This document shows positions 1 to 11,359 of a stretch of DNA of 64,000 nt, piece by piece. The notes beneath the pieces were generated by a model. That model did not search any database, had not been told where the DNA came from, and saw only the letters and a program-made list of their open reading frames with translations. A program made the position numbers and the translations under genes. Position 1 is the stretch's first letter. Every line of letters begins with the position of its first letter. Origin of the DNA: Imbricaverruca yamaguchii (Eukaryota; Arthropoda; Thecostraca; Neoverrucidae); contig JAOTOL010001643.1 in assembly GCA_034440575.1 (NCBI GenBank), forward strand, positions 3,041,001 to 3,105,000. Direction: 5' to 3'.

Positions 1-395
1 ATATACTGGCATCTATTTATCAATTGGGATTTCTGCACTGGCTCCATTGATGTTGTTCGCTAAAAACATGGAAGTGCGAATGATTGTTGAACGCTCTCCT
101 GTTTTCTTGCACTGATACCAAGCTGGATGAAAGTATGAAGTTTGTAGCTTTTGAGGCGGTTACATGCTGATGCCATTGATATTTATGTATGGCGGACAAC
201 TGACTTAAGTAGTAATGTAATATCAGATGTAAAAGGCTTCGTAGCCGGGGCCCAACACTACGACTTGCAGGAACTGGGCCACGGGGTAATTTGGATATAT
301 ATGTATATATATGTGTGTGTGTATGTGTGTGTGGAGGGTATGTGTGTCTGTGTGTGTGTGCAATGGTTTGTGTGTGTGTGTGTGTGCACTTGTGA
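1..395 (+). repeat. 3' end of a tandem duplication unit (unit 0)
   Basis: This stretch aligns by eye with 37546-37925 and 59816-60118, which lie just downstream of the last exon of gene copies B and C. The shared sequence starts with a TACTGGCAT-type motif, continues through an ACATGGAAGTG motif and ends in a (TG)n tract (about 302-390). The window therefore starts inside a further unit whose gene lies upstream and is not visible. No coding sequence is supported here. Confidence 0.8.
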
Positions 396-1480
396 GCCGT
401 GAATACCGAGGACAAAATGGGTTTACACAACGGAATAGCGAGGTCCGGTGGTGTATACCGAGCCCCGATAGGTGGACCTCGGTATTTTGACCAATCAAAA
501 CGCGTTTTTTTTGGTGTTTCTCAGTCAAATGGCGAAATTTTATCATGGACCTCAGTAATCATCAAATCATGACTTTCAAATGTGTGTGTGTGTGTGAATA
601 TGTGTGAAATAGAAATCGGGCAAGCGTGTGTAAGTTCTTGTTCCAGTGGAAATAGTGGTAACGAGACTCCTGCTGCTAAGATCAATGTTTCATGAATACA
701 ACTATGAATTATGCTAGTACGAATTCCTAATTGACCAATAAATATCAAAGGTTCGAAATTACGATTAGTGGTTTTAAAAGTTGGTGTTTCAGAACATAGC
801 TTACGATTGATATCACCATCTCTATTTTTCTTCGGCCACCGCTGAAGTAGCTTCGCGTCAGGTGTGCGTGGCAGGTGACGGTGGGTAAGATGTTTATCTG
901 ACGGTGAATCCAGGGCACTACTGATTTCGAAATGAAAATAATTGCGCGTAATTGACTTATTTGTACCTATATCTGTTAAAATGTCAGTGCATTAATAGTG
1001 CAGTAAAATAGTGCAATAGTATACATACAATTGAAGTAAGCATAGCAGGTTTGTAGGGTACCTACCTACATTTGGGTATTTCAGGTGGGTAATTTGCCAA
1101 CATACCTGATGATGTCGTTGGTGATTGGTTCTAGGAATACGAAAAGTGGATTTTTGTTCCATTCTTTACATTTTTACTCTTCCATCTTGCTCTTTTCACT
1201 TGGACTCTTTCAACTGCTGTTCTTTTTACTTGTATTTTTTGCTTCTATTATTTTAACTTGCTCTGTTAACTTGCTTATGTCTTCTTTTACCTGATGCTTT
1301 TGACACGTTCTTTTGGCGTATTCATTTGGCTTGTTTTTACTTATTATTTTTTAGGTATTTTTCTTTGATACTTTTAGCCTCTGAATTTGGATTCCTTTGA
1401 CTCTTCTTAACGTTGTCAAAGTGATATGAGATTATGTGTTGTTAAAACATTCTTCACTAATTGCATTAAAAAAAAAAAAT
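396..1480. other. Unassigned AT-rich stretch
   Basis: I see no recognisable gene, domain or element boundary here. There is a short (TG)n run near 582-595 and T-rich sequence after 1140. The short open frames have no family resemblance and low-complexity composition. Confidence 0.5.
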
Positions 1481-1487
1481 ATTTCAT

Positions 1488-1680
1488 GATATTCTTCTTT
1501 CATTACATTCTTCTTTCATTATATTCGTCTTTAATTATATTCTTTAGTTATATTCTTTAGTTATACTCTTCTTTAATTATATTCTTCTTTAATTATATTA
1601 TTATTTAATTATATTCTTCTTTAGATGTATTCTACTTTAAATTCACTCTTTTTATCTTATTCTTCGTTAATTGTATTCTT
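1488..1680. repeat. Degenerate ATTCTTCTTTAATTAT-type tandem repeat
   Basis: An imperfect array of about 16-18 bp units built on ATTCTTCTTTAATTAT is visible, with several variants (CATT, TTAG). It directly precedes the CR1 remnant that follows. Confidence 0.75.
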
Positions 1681-1694
1681 TTCAACTTCTATGC

Positions 1695-2455
1695 TTTTGG
1701 CCATTCCACCTAGGGTCACTTCTCTTTATCATTTTTGTGAATAACATTCAGATAGGGGTTAAGGATAAGGTGTTCAAATTTGCTGATGACATGAGGCTGG
1801 TAGGAGTGGCTAACAGTAGTGGTCTACGTAGTAATGTTCAACTAGACAAGGAAGACCTAAAAAGTGGTCCTATCATTGGCAGATGTCTTTCAACTATGAA
1901 AATGGAAGCTTATGCAGCTGGGGTCTGGGGTCAGGTGTTGGTGTAAAATGACCTAGAAGCAGAAAAAATGGTAATTCAGCTTCGAACCCAGCATTCAGAA
2001 TGCTTGAAATCATTAATATAAGGGTGAGGTAGAGAAGCAAGGTAGTCATGCAAAACTGTACTTAGCCTACGTACAACCCCACTTAGAATATTACGTACAG
2101 GCGCGGAGCCCCCACTTAGAAAAAACACAGATATACCTGAAAGTGCAGCGCAATGTCATTAGAACCATGAGTGAACTAGGTAACTTATAATTGGCATTAT
2201 ATTAGTACAGGAGTAAAGGAGATTAAGGGGTAAGATGATTGAAATGCATGCAATCATTAAATAGCTAGATCAGGTCAATGTTAATGATGCCCTTCTATTT
2301 AGACTGTCACATGGGATCATCACTTCAAGTTAGACAAATCAAGGTGTAGAACAGCTAAACAACAGGTCACTGCCAAAACATTATTAATCAGTGGCAAGGC
2401 TGCCTGCTGATGCTATGGAGTCCCTCGGTTAGTTAGTTTAAAAATATAATTAATC
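1695..2455 (+). pseudogene. Degenerate CR1-group retrotransposon ORF2 remnant (RT to C-terminus)
   Basis: The plus strand encodes broken pieces of a CR1-group reverse transcriptase. Near 1716-1790 there is a GSLLFIIFVNN-like block (RT motif B region) followed by KFADD, the YADD-type catalytic motif with F in the first position. From about 2045 to 2170 a YVQPHLEYY-like block matches the usual YVRPHLEYC region after the RT. A TRGHQFKL-like segment with many stops follows to about 2440. Frameshifts and stops are frequent, and neither the endonuclease nor the RT N-terminus is present. It is more decayed than the CR1 copies at 5.5-7.1 kb and 12-15.4 kb and may be a different CR1 family. Confidence 0.75.
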
Positions 2456-3119
2456 ATTTTTTTTTGTTGCAACATGTGGATTAGTTCTAAGTTGTAGCGG
2501 ATTGGCTTATACTTATGCTAAGGGGGGCACACTGTACATTGAAATTACAATGGAAATTCTTGATAGGGCACTCAAGCCACATGTGTTAAGTACGATGGAG
2601 CTAATAGGGTTGGGTAGGTAGGTAGATAGGCATTAATGGTTATGTTGGATTTTGGTGAATGGAGTTTTATGGTATCAGGGATGTGGTATTGGCTGGGGTG
2701 ATGAGCGCCTTTTCTCCAGGGTTATGGTAACATTACCTTACATACATGGTTATAACCAATAATTTCCCTTATAGGTGCTAATTCCTAGTTATTGAATGTT
2801 TTAACTGCTTCGTATATGGGGGGTAAAAGCAGGAAGTGGCAGTGAAAAAACAAATTGGTGACATTGGGAAATAGGAGTAAAAAAAGAAGGTATTCCTGGT
2901 TAAGCGTCATTTCCAACTTAAATCTGGGAATCATAGTATAATGATGAGGCTCCTGTCATCAGGCTACCTTTGTGGGTGGGCATACACACAAGTATTGCCT
3001 GGGTGCATTCTGTAACTAGTTCACGTAAGCTCTTCGTGCATATAAGTACTATTTGTGTCCAGTTGGGCACAACCATCCCACTTTTCAGCATATTTTCAGA
3101 TCAACACTATGTGGTTGCA
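2456..3119. other. Unassigned stretch
   Basis: I see no gene or element signature. Short GGTAGGTAGATAGG-like and G-rich runs occur near 2600-2700. Confidence 0.4.
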
Positions 3120-4775
3120 TTAACCTGCGCCGCCGTCTCGAGGGGGTCATTGACAAACCCCCCATAATGTTTTCCGCGGATAGTGAAAGAACGACGCGTG
3201 GCAGCGCACCGAAATTTTGCATGCCTTTTCCCACATCAATTTGGCATGTTGTGTCCAAATTTTCAAGTCCGGTCATCTAGGGTCAACGACATAAATAAGG
3301 GCAAGTGAGGTTACCTCCAAAAAGTTGAACTAGTCGTCACGCTTTAACACGCGCCCTGGAGGGCCTCTGAAAATTACACGCACTGGAGAGGGCGGGTTCC
3401 GCCCACTAAGACCTCGGCTCCTATTAAGGCTAGAGCATTGAGTTGGTTGGTTATTTGGGCTTAGGGGCGCATCGACTGCTTCCGTCATGCAGCGCCCATT
3501 TAATGATGGTTTGAACATTGCTAATGATGCAATACAGCTGCCAGATCCGCCATTTGACCTCAGGTCACCCACATAGGAACACTTTATCAAGTCATTACCT
3601 GCCTCAGTTACCGGAACCGGGCTGTCAACCCGACTGCTCCGTCAGGCGGCTCGGCACAATCGTCTTTGCGAAGAAAGGAGTGAAATACATGAGTACATCA
3701 TGGAAACGCTTAGGCACACAATGGCAAACAGAAGATTCCAGGATGTGTAGGGAGTAGCATGGAAAGTGACATCATTCGCATGACAGTCATTTGCATTTAT
3801 GACAACATTTTAGTTAACCAAGTTTGGTTCCATTAGCCTGTCATTAACTTGACCTGACTTGTCCTCGGCGACCTGACTTGACTTTTAAATCATGTTGCAT
3901 AATATTATGCATCAAACGAGTCGCTGGTGTTGTTAAGAATACATCCATTCTGCCAATATACAGGAAGCGCATCAGCGCCGATTTTTGTGGTCTGGCGCTG
4001 CGAATTTTGTAACCTTAACGGCCCCCAAGTCGAAAAAGTGTCGGCCGATTTTCATTTTTCTTGGTAGGTACCCAAACAATGGCGTATATCTGCCGGTAAA
4101 ATCTGGAGTTTTCTACGAAAAACCGTAGGGGTGTGCGGATTTCATCCCTCCCCCAGGGCGCGTGTTAACGGAAAAAGATATTTTAATGAAACTTTCAGCG
4201 TTTCCATATTTTTAGGGATGCAACAAAACGTACGAGGTGATTTTTCACGTTCTTTTCGCTTTTAATTACTTATCAATTTTCCATATTTGCCAATTAGTGT
4301 TTAAATGGACAATCCTGGCTGAAGTGAAAATGTTTTATGAGGTCAAGTTGACTTCGAATAACATTTTTCGGTCTCTTCTACCCATTAAAAAAGGAAAATT
4401 AAGGAAAACTTTTAACGGAAAATGCTGGAATAAAAAAGCTGATTTGTTGGTGAAGAAAATTGTATTTCCCTGGTCGATTTCTCTTTCCTTTTCTGATTCC
4501 AAATATCTTTTTAAAGTCTTCCTCAAACTGAACCCTACCCGCAGAGCCACAAACATAGTGTAAGTCGTGAAACTCTAGGGCCCATAGTTACGTCAATTTT
4601 GGGGGAAACATGATGTGCCGTGGTGTTTGGCCCTACACGTCGAGCGCTTTCCGATGACACCTACTTAGTTTTCGTGCGACGCTTAGTTTGGAGATTAGAT
4701 GGGGTCTCTATCGACCCCTCGCACCCACGAGACGGGGTTTGAGGATCTGACAGAGAAGAAATGGACCGCAATTAA
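3120..4775 (+). mobile_element. TTAA-flanked non-autonomous element (family 2), interrupted by a second element
   Basis: The 5' part (TTAACCTGCGCCG start, GGGGGTCATTGAC hairpin, then TTTGGCATG-type motifs) and the 3' part (AACATTCAGCGTTT-type motif, GTCGAGCGCTTTCCGATGACACC, CGACGCTTAG) align with the copy at 41023-41816. Here the copy is split by the 825-bp element at 3344-4168. The right end is placed at the TTAA of 4772-4775 by analogy with the 41.0-41.8 kb copy. Short termini resembling TTAAYCCG and TTAA flanks recall piggyBac-type target choice. There is no transposase, so this is a non-autonomous relic. Confidence 0.6.
3344..4168. mobile_element. TTAA-flanked MITE-like element with terminal inverted repeats (family 1)
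   Basis: The element is bounded by TTAA at 3344-3347 and 4165-4168. The left end reads TTAACACGCGCCCTGGAGGG. The complement of the right end reads TTAACACGCGCCCTGGGGG, so about 16 terminal bases are a near-perfect inverted repeat. The empty target site survives at 41237-41250 in another copy of the surrounding repeat, with a single TTAA, which shows insertion with TTAA duplication. Partial relatives lie at about 18880, 19246, 26600-26916, 37955-37972 and 57623. No transposase is encoded. TTAA targeting with a short TIR suggests piggyBac-like mobilisation, which is inference. Confidence 0.8.
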
Positions 4776-5465
4776 TGACCTAGGCCCTCACGTTTTGCAC
4801 CTTCATTATTAATGTTTGATCAGTGCAAAGTAATAACCATATGATGTTGCTGGAACTTATAGATACACATATGCCCCCTCCATTAACTTTGTCCAACCTA
4901 CCCTAATATAATTAAATGGAATATATGAACTGACGATAGCACAAAGTGGGACGCTGTATGATCAGTGGTCGATGCAACCCTAAGCCCAAATAACCGTTTT
5001 ATATCACAGTGTATCCAAAATCGTCAGAAATTGTACGCATGATAATTGAAATCCTGCTATGCTATTAGAAAAAGGTGACAACATTTCCAATACATTGAAC
5101 AGGTTGTCTAGAATTCATATACATTCTTGATTCATGCTCTAACTTCATGGATTCCCATTCACACCAGGTAGCTATGTCCCCTCCATCCCCGCGCGTTAAA
5201 AAATACACTGGCTCTGGATGAGTTCGATTCTTAGATGTTTATTTCCACCTAACATTATTATGTTGGTCTCCTTCAATCATATTAGTGCGTAACTATCGAT
5301 CTATTGCATTGGCATAGCAGCGGGAGGATCAGATTGGCATGGCCGAGCTACTTTGTAACATTTAGCATGATGCGTGCATGTCATGACCCGCAAGAAATGT
5401 CATGACCCGCAATGTCATGACATTTCTAATGTCAAATATCATGTCCCTCTAGCTGTCAACGACGT
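4776..5465. other. Unassigned stretch
   Basis: No coding or element signature is recognisable. A 15-base ATGTCATGACCCGCA-type motif is repeated twice near 5376-5415. Confidence 0.4.
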
Positions 5466-7134
5466 GACCCCTTTTGGACTCCACTAAGAACATTTTGCCA
5501 TAATGAGTTTGTACCATTTACCATTACTCTTTGTTGTCCATCTGAATGCCACAACTCTATCCATTTTAAGATGCTACATGCAATACCATTGGCCTGAAGC
5601 TGTATCAATAACCATGTATACCTTGTCCTTGTCTTACCTTGTCAAAGTCCTTACTACCTTGTCAAAGTCCTTACTACCTTGTCAAAGTCCTTACTACCTT
5701 GTCAAAGTCCTTACTAAAGTCAAGATATGCTACATCAACCTGATTTCCCTGATAAAGGTGTTCTGTGGGGAAGTTAAAAAAGTCCACGAGATTTGTGAGG
5801 CATGATCGCCCTTTCATAAACCCATGTTGAGTATCTTGAATCAATCTGATTCCTTCCAGATAACTAGCTATTCTATCCTTGATAATTGATTCATGTACCT
5901 TGCAGACAGATGTGAGACTTATTGGCCTATAGTTTTCAACTTTCCCTCTTTGTCCTTTCTTGAAAATAGGAACTACATTTGCCTTTTCCAGTCCGTTGGA
6001 ATTCAATTTTGTGAAACAGATCTACAAAACATTATACTAAATGGTAATGCGAGTTCCTTTTCAACTTCCCGCAACACCCTAGCATAAATTTCATCAGGTC
6101 CTGCTGCTTTGTATGGCTTTATTTTCCAGATATGATTGAAAACAACATCACTATCAATGAACTCAACATCATTTATCCGATCACATGTCACTGAACTATG
6201 GTGTATGGTCGGCAGATTGGTCATATCTTCCAATGTAAACACTGATTTAAACTGCTTGCTCAGCTCCTCAACTATCTCAATATCCTCACCCAATATAGTC
6301 CCATTTACTTCCGGTGGACCAATTGTGCTAGAAACTTTACTCAGCTTGTAGAAACTAAAGAACTTCTTGCTGTCCCCATTACAGCACCTAGCTAAATCCA
6401 ATTCTTTTGCTCGCTTTTCTGCTCTGGTTTTTTGCTTCACAATGTCCCTAGATTTTCGATACGCCTTTAGATTTACGATATTTGAAGCTTCTTTAAAGAC
6501 TCTAAGTGCAGTTTTCTTACCCTTAATTGCTTTTATCAAGTCTGGTGTAAGCCATGCTGGCTTTCATTCCCTTTTGCGTATTTGCTCTTGGGGGATATGT
6601 CTAATCTGAATTTCCTTCGAGTAAGATTTGAACTTTTTCCACATTTGACAGGCATCTAAATTGGAGAATTCTTCTTCCCATCTGATGGCACATAAAGCCG
6701 CTCTCATGCAGTCAAAGTCTGCTCTGTTGAAATTTTGAACCTTTACCAGGTTATCCTTAATAATTTCCACTACATGCGCCTTCAATCTAACTATATTATG
6801 GTCATTTCTTCCCAGAGATTCTCACAGTCAAGTCTTGAACCATGTCACTTAAATCGGAGAATACATGGTCCAAGAATGAGCCATGCCTGGTAGGTTCCGT
6901 TACAAATTGGTGCAAGAACAGGTCCTCCTCAAAGCATTTCCTAATCATTTTCCATAATTGGGAGCCAACACCAACATTTTCATATCCTTTTATATTAAAG
7001 AGCATTACACCACCGCCTTTCACTGCTGGACCCCTATTGCACGAAAACATATTGTATCCCTGGATCTCACAGTCCTGCAATTTATCTCCAAAATTCCCCT
7101 CACTGACCCATGCCTCCGTAACACATGAACACTC

Positions 7135-7140
<6 letters not shown>
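5466..7140 (-). pseudogene. CR1-group retrotransposon ORF2, 5' and 3' truncated
   Basis: Read on the minus strand from 7140 down, the pieces are, in order: an endonuclease segment (VTEAW, then a FLDHVFSD block at about 6802-7140, with the middle of the domain missing), a linker rich in basic residues (6003-6785), and the RT N-terminal half with PIFKKGQRGKVENYRPISLTS and GFMKGRSCLTN blocks (5674-6006). A LDFSK.FDKV block (RT motif A) and decayed sequence down to about 5470 follow. It is closely related to the copies at 12.1-13.36 and 13.36-15.14 kb. Frameshifts occur near 6003, 6550 and 6790, and the FADD region is missing. It cannot make a working protein. Confidence 0.9.
5638..5717. repeat. 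Four-copy 20-bp tandem repeat inside the CR1 RT sequence
   Basis: The unit ACCTTGTCAAAGTCCTTACT is repeated about four times head to tail. The related CR1 copy at 14519-14540 has this sequence once, so the array is a local expansion after insertion. Confidence 0.9.

Positions 7141-7141
<1 letters not shown>

Positions 7142-7199
<58 letters not shown>
7142..7199. repeat. (TA)n microsatellite
   Basis: An uninterrupted AT dinucleotide run that abuts the 5' truncation point of the CR1 fragment on its left side. Confidence 0.95.
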
Positions 7200-7202
<3 letters not shown>

Positions 7203-7780
7203 CTTATCCTCTGAGAAATCAAAATTGTGTCGTGAAATACGAAGCAACGCACTTCAGCAACTATTCTTCATGCCTAAGTACCTATTTCAAAACAACCCAT
7301 CATAAATTAGGTCAAAGGAGTTTCCGATACATGAACTATAACTGTACAAGTTTGCGAAAAACCGTAGATGCTATTTCCGTGTGAGTCTGGTTTCCACGTG
7401 CGGACACCCGGTCTCACCGTATTGTAGCACTGCCCGCCACTGAAGCAGTGGAATTGTTGCATAACCTATCTGGTTCTGAACACTAAGGAAGGCTACTTGG
7501 ATCAGAAGGAAGTGAAGTTGTGCTGCGTGGACAGTTCTTCGCCGGAACACGAGAGGTGTGGTGACCAATATCCGCAGCTGAATATTATAGTGCAGTCTGG
7601 AGGTGCGTATTGTAGTGTGACGACCGTAACGATGTACACCTCGGTTGTTTGTTCCACCCATATTACGCTTTCCCAAAGGCCAAAACAACCAGTGACGCTT
7701 TACTTCAGATACCTTTCTCTGCTTTTTTACTGTGATGTATTAGCGGCGCCATAAAAACCGCCACATAACAGCCGGCTGAT
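7200..7780. other. Unassigned stretch
   Basis: I see no recognisable domain. It lies between a CR1 fragment and the Harbinger-like remnant. Confidence 0.4.
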
Positions 7781-8188
7781 TCAACGGTTACCCGGACTAT
7801 GCAGGTGATCAGAAGATGCGACCACTCGTTTTCTTCGCTTGTGCTTACCTTTCGGTTGGCGCACAATATTGCGTCGTCGATACCAAGGTCTATACCACCT
7901 GCGCATGCGTGCGAGAGCGAAATATCGACGATGATTCTCAAATGCAACAAAGAAAAATGATTTAAAGCCTGTTTGCATGCGGCAGAAACACGACAGAATT
8001 CCCAAAGATTCTCGACGTTGGCAGGTCTGAGCAGGGCACGGCAGAACCGAGCAGAATCCGACGTCTGGGACGTCCAACGCATCCGAAGTCACAGTAGAAA
8101 TGGATGACGTCACGCAATGTATCAGCCATAGCAATTTTGATTCGGTAGTTTCATCGACGTCGGCGGCAGCTAACTTGAAATGTTTCAA
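7781..8188 (-). pseudogene. Putative PIF/Harbinger transposase N-terminal remnant
   Basis: The minus strand reads an ARMRRWYRPWYRRRN block around 7860-7930, which resembles the Arg-rich plus W.RPW. motif near the N-terminus of PIF/Harbinger (HARBI1-type, DDE_Tnp_4) transposases. A GAAAG|GTAAGC splice-donor-like sequence follows directly on that strand. No catalytic DDE part is present. The upstream sequence (8090-8175 on this strand) shares a TGACGTCA-containing, TTCTGYCGGG-rich stretch with 10255-10480 and 27475-27715, so those may be non-autonomous relatives. A separate Harbinger-type C-terminus occurs at 42960-43240. The call rests on a short motif. Confidence 0.4.
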
Positions 8189-8639
8189 TTTGTCTGTCGA
8201 GTTCTGCCGTCAGATGCGAGCGTCTGAAGGTTTCTTCTGTTCTCGCTGTTTGGAATTTGAACGGGTAGGCACCTTCTCCATTAGCAAAAAAGGTACTTAT
8301 TGTGGGGAATGGAGATATCAGTGAGTAAATTGTGTTTTTCGTTGTACATTGCATTAGATCCTGAACTCCATGATGAGTACATGACAATAAACGCAACGGG
8401 TTGAAACGTAAATGCATCAAATGAATGGATGGCGCACCACATGATAACAGGAACATACGTTAAAATTGTGTTAGTCGGGGAGCAAACCCAACACTAAGGG
8501 GGTACATGTCCCCTCAAATATGTTTAGAGCATAGAAATTATCAGCCATGCATGTGCTTATTTGCCATCCATGTCTTATTAATATGCAACCATTTTGTAGG
8601 TACAACGTATTTGGACCCACATTCCATAGGAACCTATTA

Positions 8640-8855
8640 TGCTGGAATTTACAATTGGATGCAGCCTGAAGTTCGTGACTCTCGTCACTGGAAGTCACTC
8701 TCACCAAAAATTGTATTTTATTTGAATGTCTCCATAACCTCATGTGCATGAAGTGTGTCTAGGGATGGTCAAACCGGGGTAAATATGAGGGCATTACAGG
8801 ATTTGTAAAGGAAAAACAAGTTTAGATATAGTATCATTTTAACGTTTGTTGACCT
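8640..8855. repeat. Dispersed repeat shared with 18660-18875
   Basis: This segment (ACAATTGGATGCAGCCTGAAG onwards, through AAACCGGGGTAAATATGAGG) recurs at 18664-18870 with roughly one difference per ten bases. The two copies sit just before the left edge of unit A and at its truncated right edge. Confidence 0.8.
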
Positions 8856-9594
8856 GATTAGGTGAATGAATTAATAATAGAGATGGAGAGATTGATGTTT
8901 GAAACCCTCAAATCCCAGGTCATGAAGTCCAAGGTTCAAATCTTTGGATTTGCTGCTAGTTTTTTTCGGATCGCACTAGAGACTGGGTAGACTTCGACGA
9001 TGACCTCACCTCGTCTGTGAGGTTTAGCAGAAATCCTGGCAGGAGAGAGGGCAGGCTCACGAACATGGGTGGAACCACGGATTCGAAATTGGGGGTGGGA
9101 GGACACACCAGGGACGCGGGAAGTTCAGCATACAAGGGACTCCTTCCCGACAAGAAATCCTTGGATGTGAGCCACTTGTTCAATGTCATTTTCAGCCACT
9201 GCAATTCAATATTCAATATATTTTGATTGACGTCGAGGATTGTTCTGATGTGTACCGGGGTGGAACAGTTTGCTAGAGAAGTACCCTCGGGTGCGTTTCA
9301 CTGGGGAGGTCAATACAAATGTGAAACGACCTGGCTGACTGGAGCGAGGGAGGGGAAATGACTGTGACTGCGGGTCACGCTCCCTTCCCAGCTAAGTTGT
9401 AAATAATAATGGTTTCTTGGAGGTTAGCTAAGGGATAGCACGCGTCTCAATGTGCGTGCTATAAAATCACGCATATTGAAACCGATATGTCTGTGGACGT
9501 TATCCTCCGTAAAAGCTTTATACAAATGAAGCCGCATCGCTTATAAATTAAGACCATAATTTTGGCAGATGTGGACGTCTAGTGCGCGAACCAT

Positions 9595-9752
9595 GCCACT
9601 CCTGTTACGACCGCTACCGCCCCCGCTACGGCCGGTCCTACTCCTGCTGCCGCTGTGGCCGTGACAGCTCCAGCTGCCGCTGCCACCGTTCCTGCCGCCG
9701 CTGTCCGTACTCCCGCTGCGGCTGTTACTGCTGAAGCCCGCAGACACGACTG
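9595..9752 (+). repeat. GC-rich imperfect repeat with Ala/Pro/Thr-coding potential
   Basis: Imperfect GCN/CCN triplets form a stretch that could read as Ala-Pro-Thr-Val-rich protein. The homologous stretch at 49845-49980 has many amino-acid changing differences and a stop codon, so coding conservation is not shown. I treat it as a simple-sequence repeat, with a mucin-like exon as a weak alternative. Confidence 0.5.
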
Positions 9753-9767
9753 CTTCGTGATATATAC

Positions 9768-9770
<3 letters not shown>

Positions 9771-9829
<59 letters not shown>
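9771..9829. repeat. (TA)n microsatellite
   Basis: An AT dinucleotide run. The homologous position in unit C (50020-50040) is much shorter. Confidence 0.95.
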
Positions 9830-9835
<6 letters not shown>

Positions 9836-10254
9836 ACACACATATGCATTATGTCATCCAGTCACCATTTTTTTGGATTAATCCCCCTCCAACTGAAAAG
9901 AAATTATTGGCAATGGAAATTAGTGGTCGTATCACCTTAACCAGTTTAACAAATATTAAACGTACGGGAGTTTTTCCAATAAAATCCAGTAGTGCCATAA
10001 AAATCACTATTTATTTGAGGCTACATTCAATTGTAAATCCCAGTAGAATAGGTTCATATGCAGTTCTCGTTTAGATATGTTGTACCTATCCAATCAATGC
10101 ATAACAACATGGTGCGATAATTTGAAATAAGTACATTCACGGATGATGTATTATATGCTCTACACATTTCTGATGGGCCCTTTTGAGGTAACCACCTCAG
10201 TGTTGGCTTTGCTGCCCCAAATTACAACCATTTCAGCATAGGTAGCCTGCAGCC

Positions 10255-11040
10255 GAAGTCGCCGACGTCGATGAAACTACTAAATAAAAATTGCTATGAA
10301 TAATACATTGCGTGACGTCATCAATTTGTGCTCTGACGTCAGAGGCGTCGGACGTCACCGACGCCGGGTTCTGCTCGATTCTGCTCGGTTCTGCCGGGTT
10401 CTGCTAAATCCTGCCAACGTCACGGTTCTGTCGGGATTCTGTCGGCTTTCTGCCGTGTGTAAACAAGCCTTTATACTTAACGGCCCCAGGAGATAACCAT
10501 ACGCACATGAACACCACGACGCGAAAGCGAGGTTGACAACGGAGAAAAAACACTTCTCAGCCTGGTTGATAAGAGTCGGTTACGACAGGAGGAGCCATTC
10601 GACAGCGAGCTGGACGCCAGTGGCCACGAGGATGATGCCTTGCGCGAGGACAATGAGGCCAGCCTGGCGCCTCGGGCCAGACGATCCTGGCCAATAAGAA
10701 CTTCGGCGTTCGGCACCCTCCACCAGTAAACTGGCAGCAACGACCGCCAACGCACGTCCTTAGTCAGCGGCCCGACATGAAGCAGGTAGGTGGTGGTGGG
10801 AAGAGCGCCGGCATGGAGAGCCACTCTGCCCGATCGACACTGTCGGTCCGCATGGGTGGCATATCGAGCGCCGTCGATAACCAGCCACACGTGCGGGGTA
10901 GTTGGAGACGTTGGTCGTGGTGTCGGGTAGAGGTGGCGGAAACGATCTGGAAGAAATCGCTTGACTCGTGGTTTCCGACGACATTTATTGAATCGACTCT
11001 CGACCAATCGGCGTGAGAGGTTGGCGACGCTATATGGCAA
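10255..11040. repeat. Dispersed block with CRE-like palindromes, repeated in units B and C
   Basis: The block contains TGACGTCA twice (10313-10320 and 10334-10341, the latter inside the 14-bp palindrome CTCTGACGTCAGAG), then repeated TTCTGCYGGG-type motifs (10370-10460). It ends with a GGCGTGAGAG.TTGGCGACG motif near 11000-11035. It matches 27475-28490 and, without the CRE part, 50245-51025. An inverted relative of its first 200 bases lies at 7975-8170 next to a Harbinger-like coding remnant, so it may derive from a Harbinger element. Long open frames on either strand here do not resemble any family I know. Confidence 0.55.
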
Positions 11041-11051
11041 CGCTCTTGAAT

Positions 11052-11250
11052 GCCCCGGTAGGTCAGTTGGTTGGAGCGCTGGCCTGCACTGGTCCCCTCT
11101 GTCCTGGCGACACAGGGTTCGAGTCGTTTCGCGCGCTCGCATTTAGCCCCCGGCCGAGAGTGTCAGTTGGCAGCTGGGCCGAGAAGGCCGGGAACGAGGT
11201 ACCGGGCGGCCGTGTCGGTGTATTGACGGCACGTTAAACTTTCGATAAAA
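11052..11250 (+). mobile_element. tRNA-derived SINE-like insertion
   Basis: An A-box-like TAGGTCAGTTGG at 11059-11070 and a B-box GGTTCGAGTC at 11116-11125 have a tRNA-like spacing of about 46 bases. Units B and C lack this block at the corresponding place, so it appears to be an insertion private to unit A. No matching acceptor stem can be drawn, so it is not a working tRNA. Confidence 0.6.
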
Positions 11251-11359
11251 ATTATGCCGTTGAACTGGAATGTGTGGATCGGACGGTGAGACTAGGGTTC
11301 ACGCAACAAGCTCTGTTTAGCACCAGAACCCTGGTTGATAAAGCCACCCAGCAACAACT

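Noticed and set aside
302..390. Z-DNA or regulatory role for the (TG)n tracts at unit ends
   Set aside because: Possible for any TG run; nothing in the sequence singles these out beyond marking unit boundaries.
4237..4563. 108-codon plus frame
   Set aside because: Lies inside the family-2 non-autonomous element; the copy at 41.0-41.8 kb does not preserve it.
5376..5430. CRISPR-like short direct repeat
   Set aside because: Only two copies of a 15-base motif with no regular spacers, in a eukaryotic context.
10477..11142. 221-codon Arg/Ser-rich minus frame
   Set aside because: GC-rich repeat sequence; the matching frame is not conserved in units B and C and has no recognisable domain.
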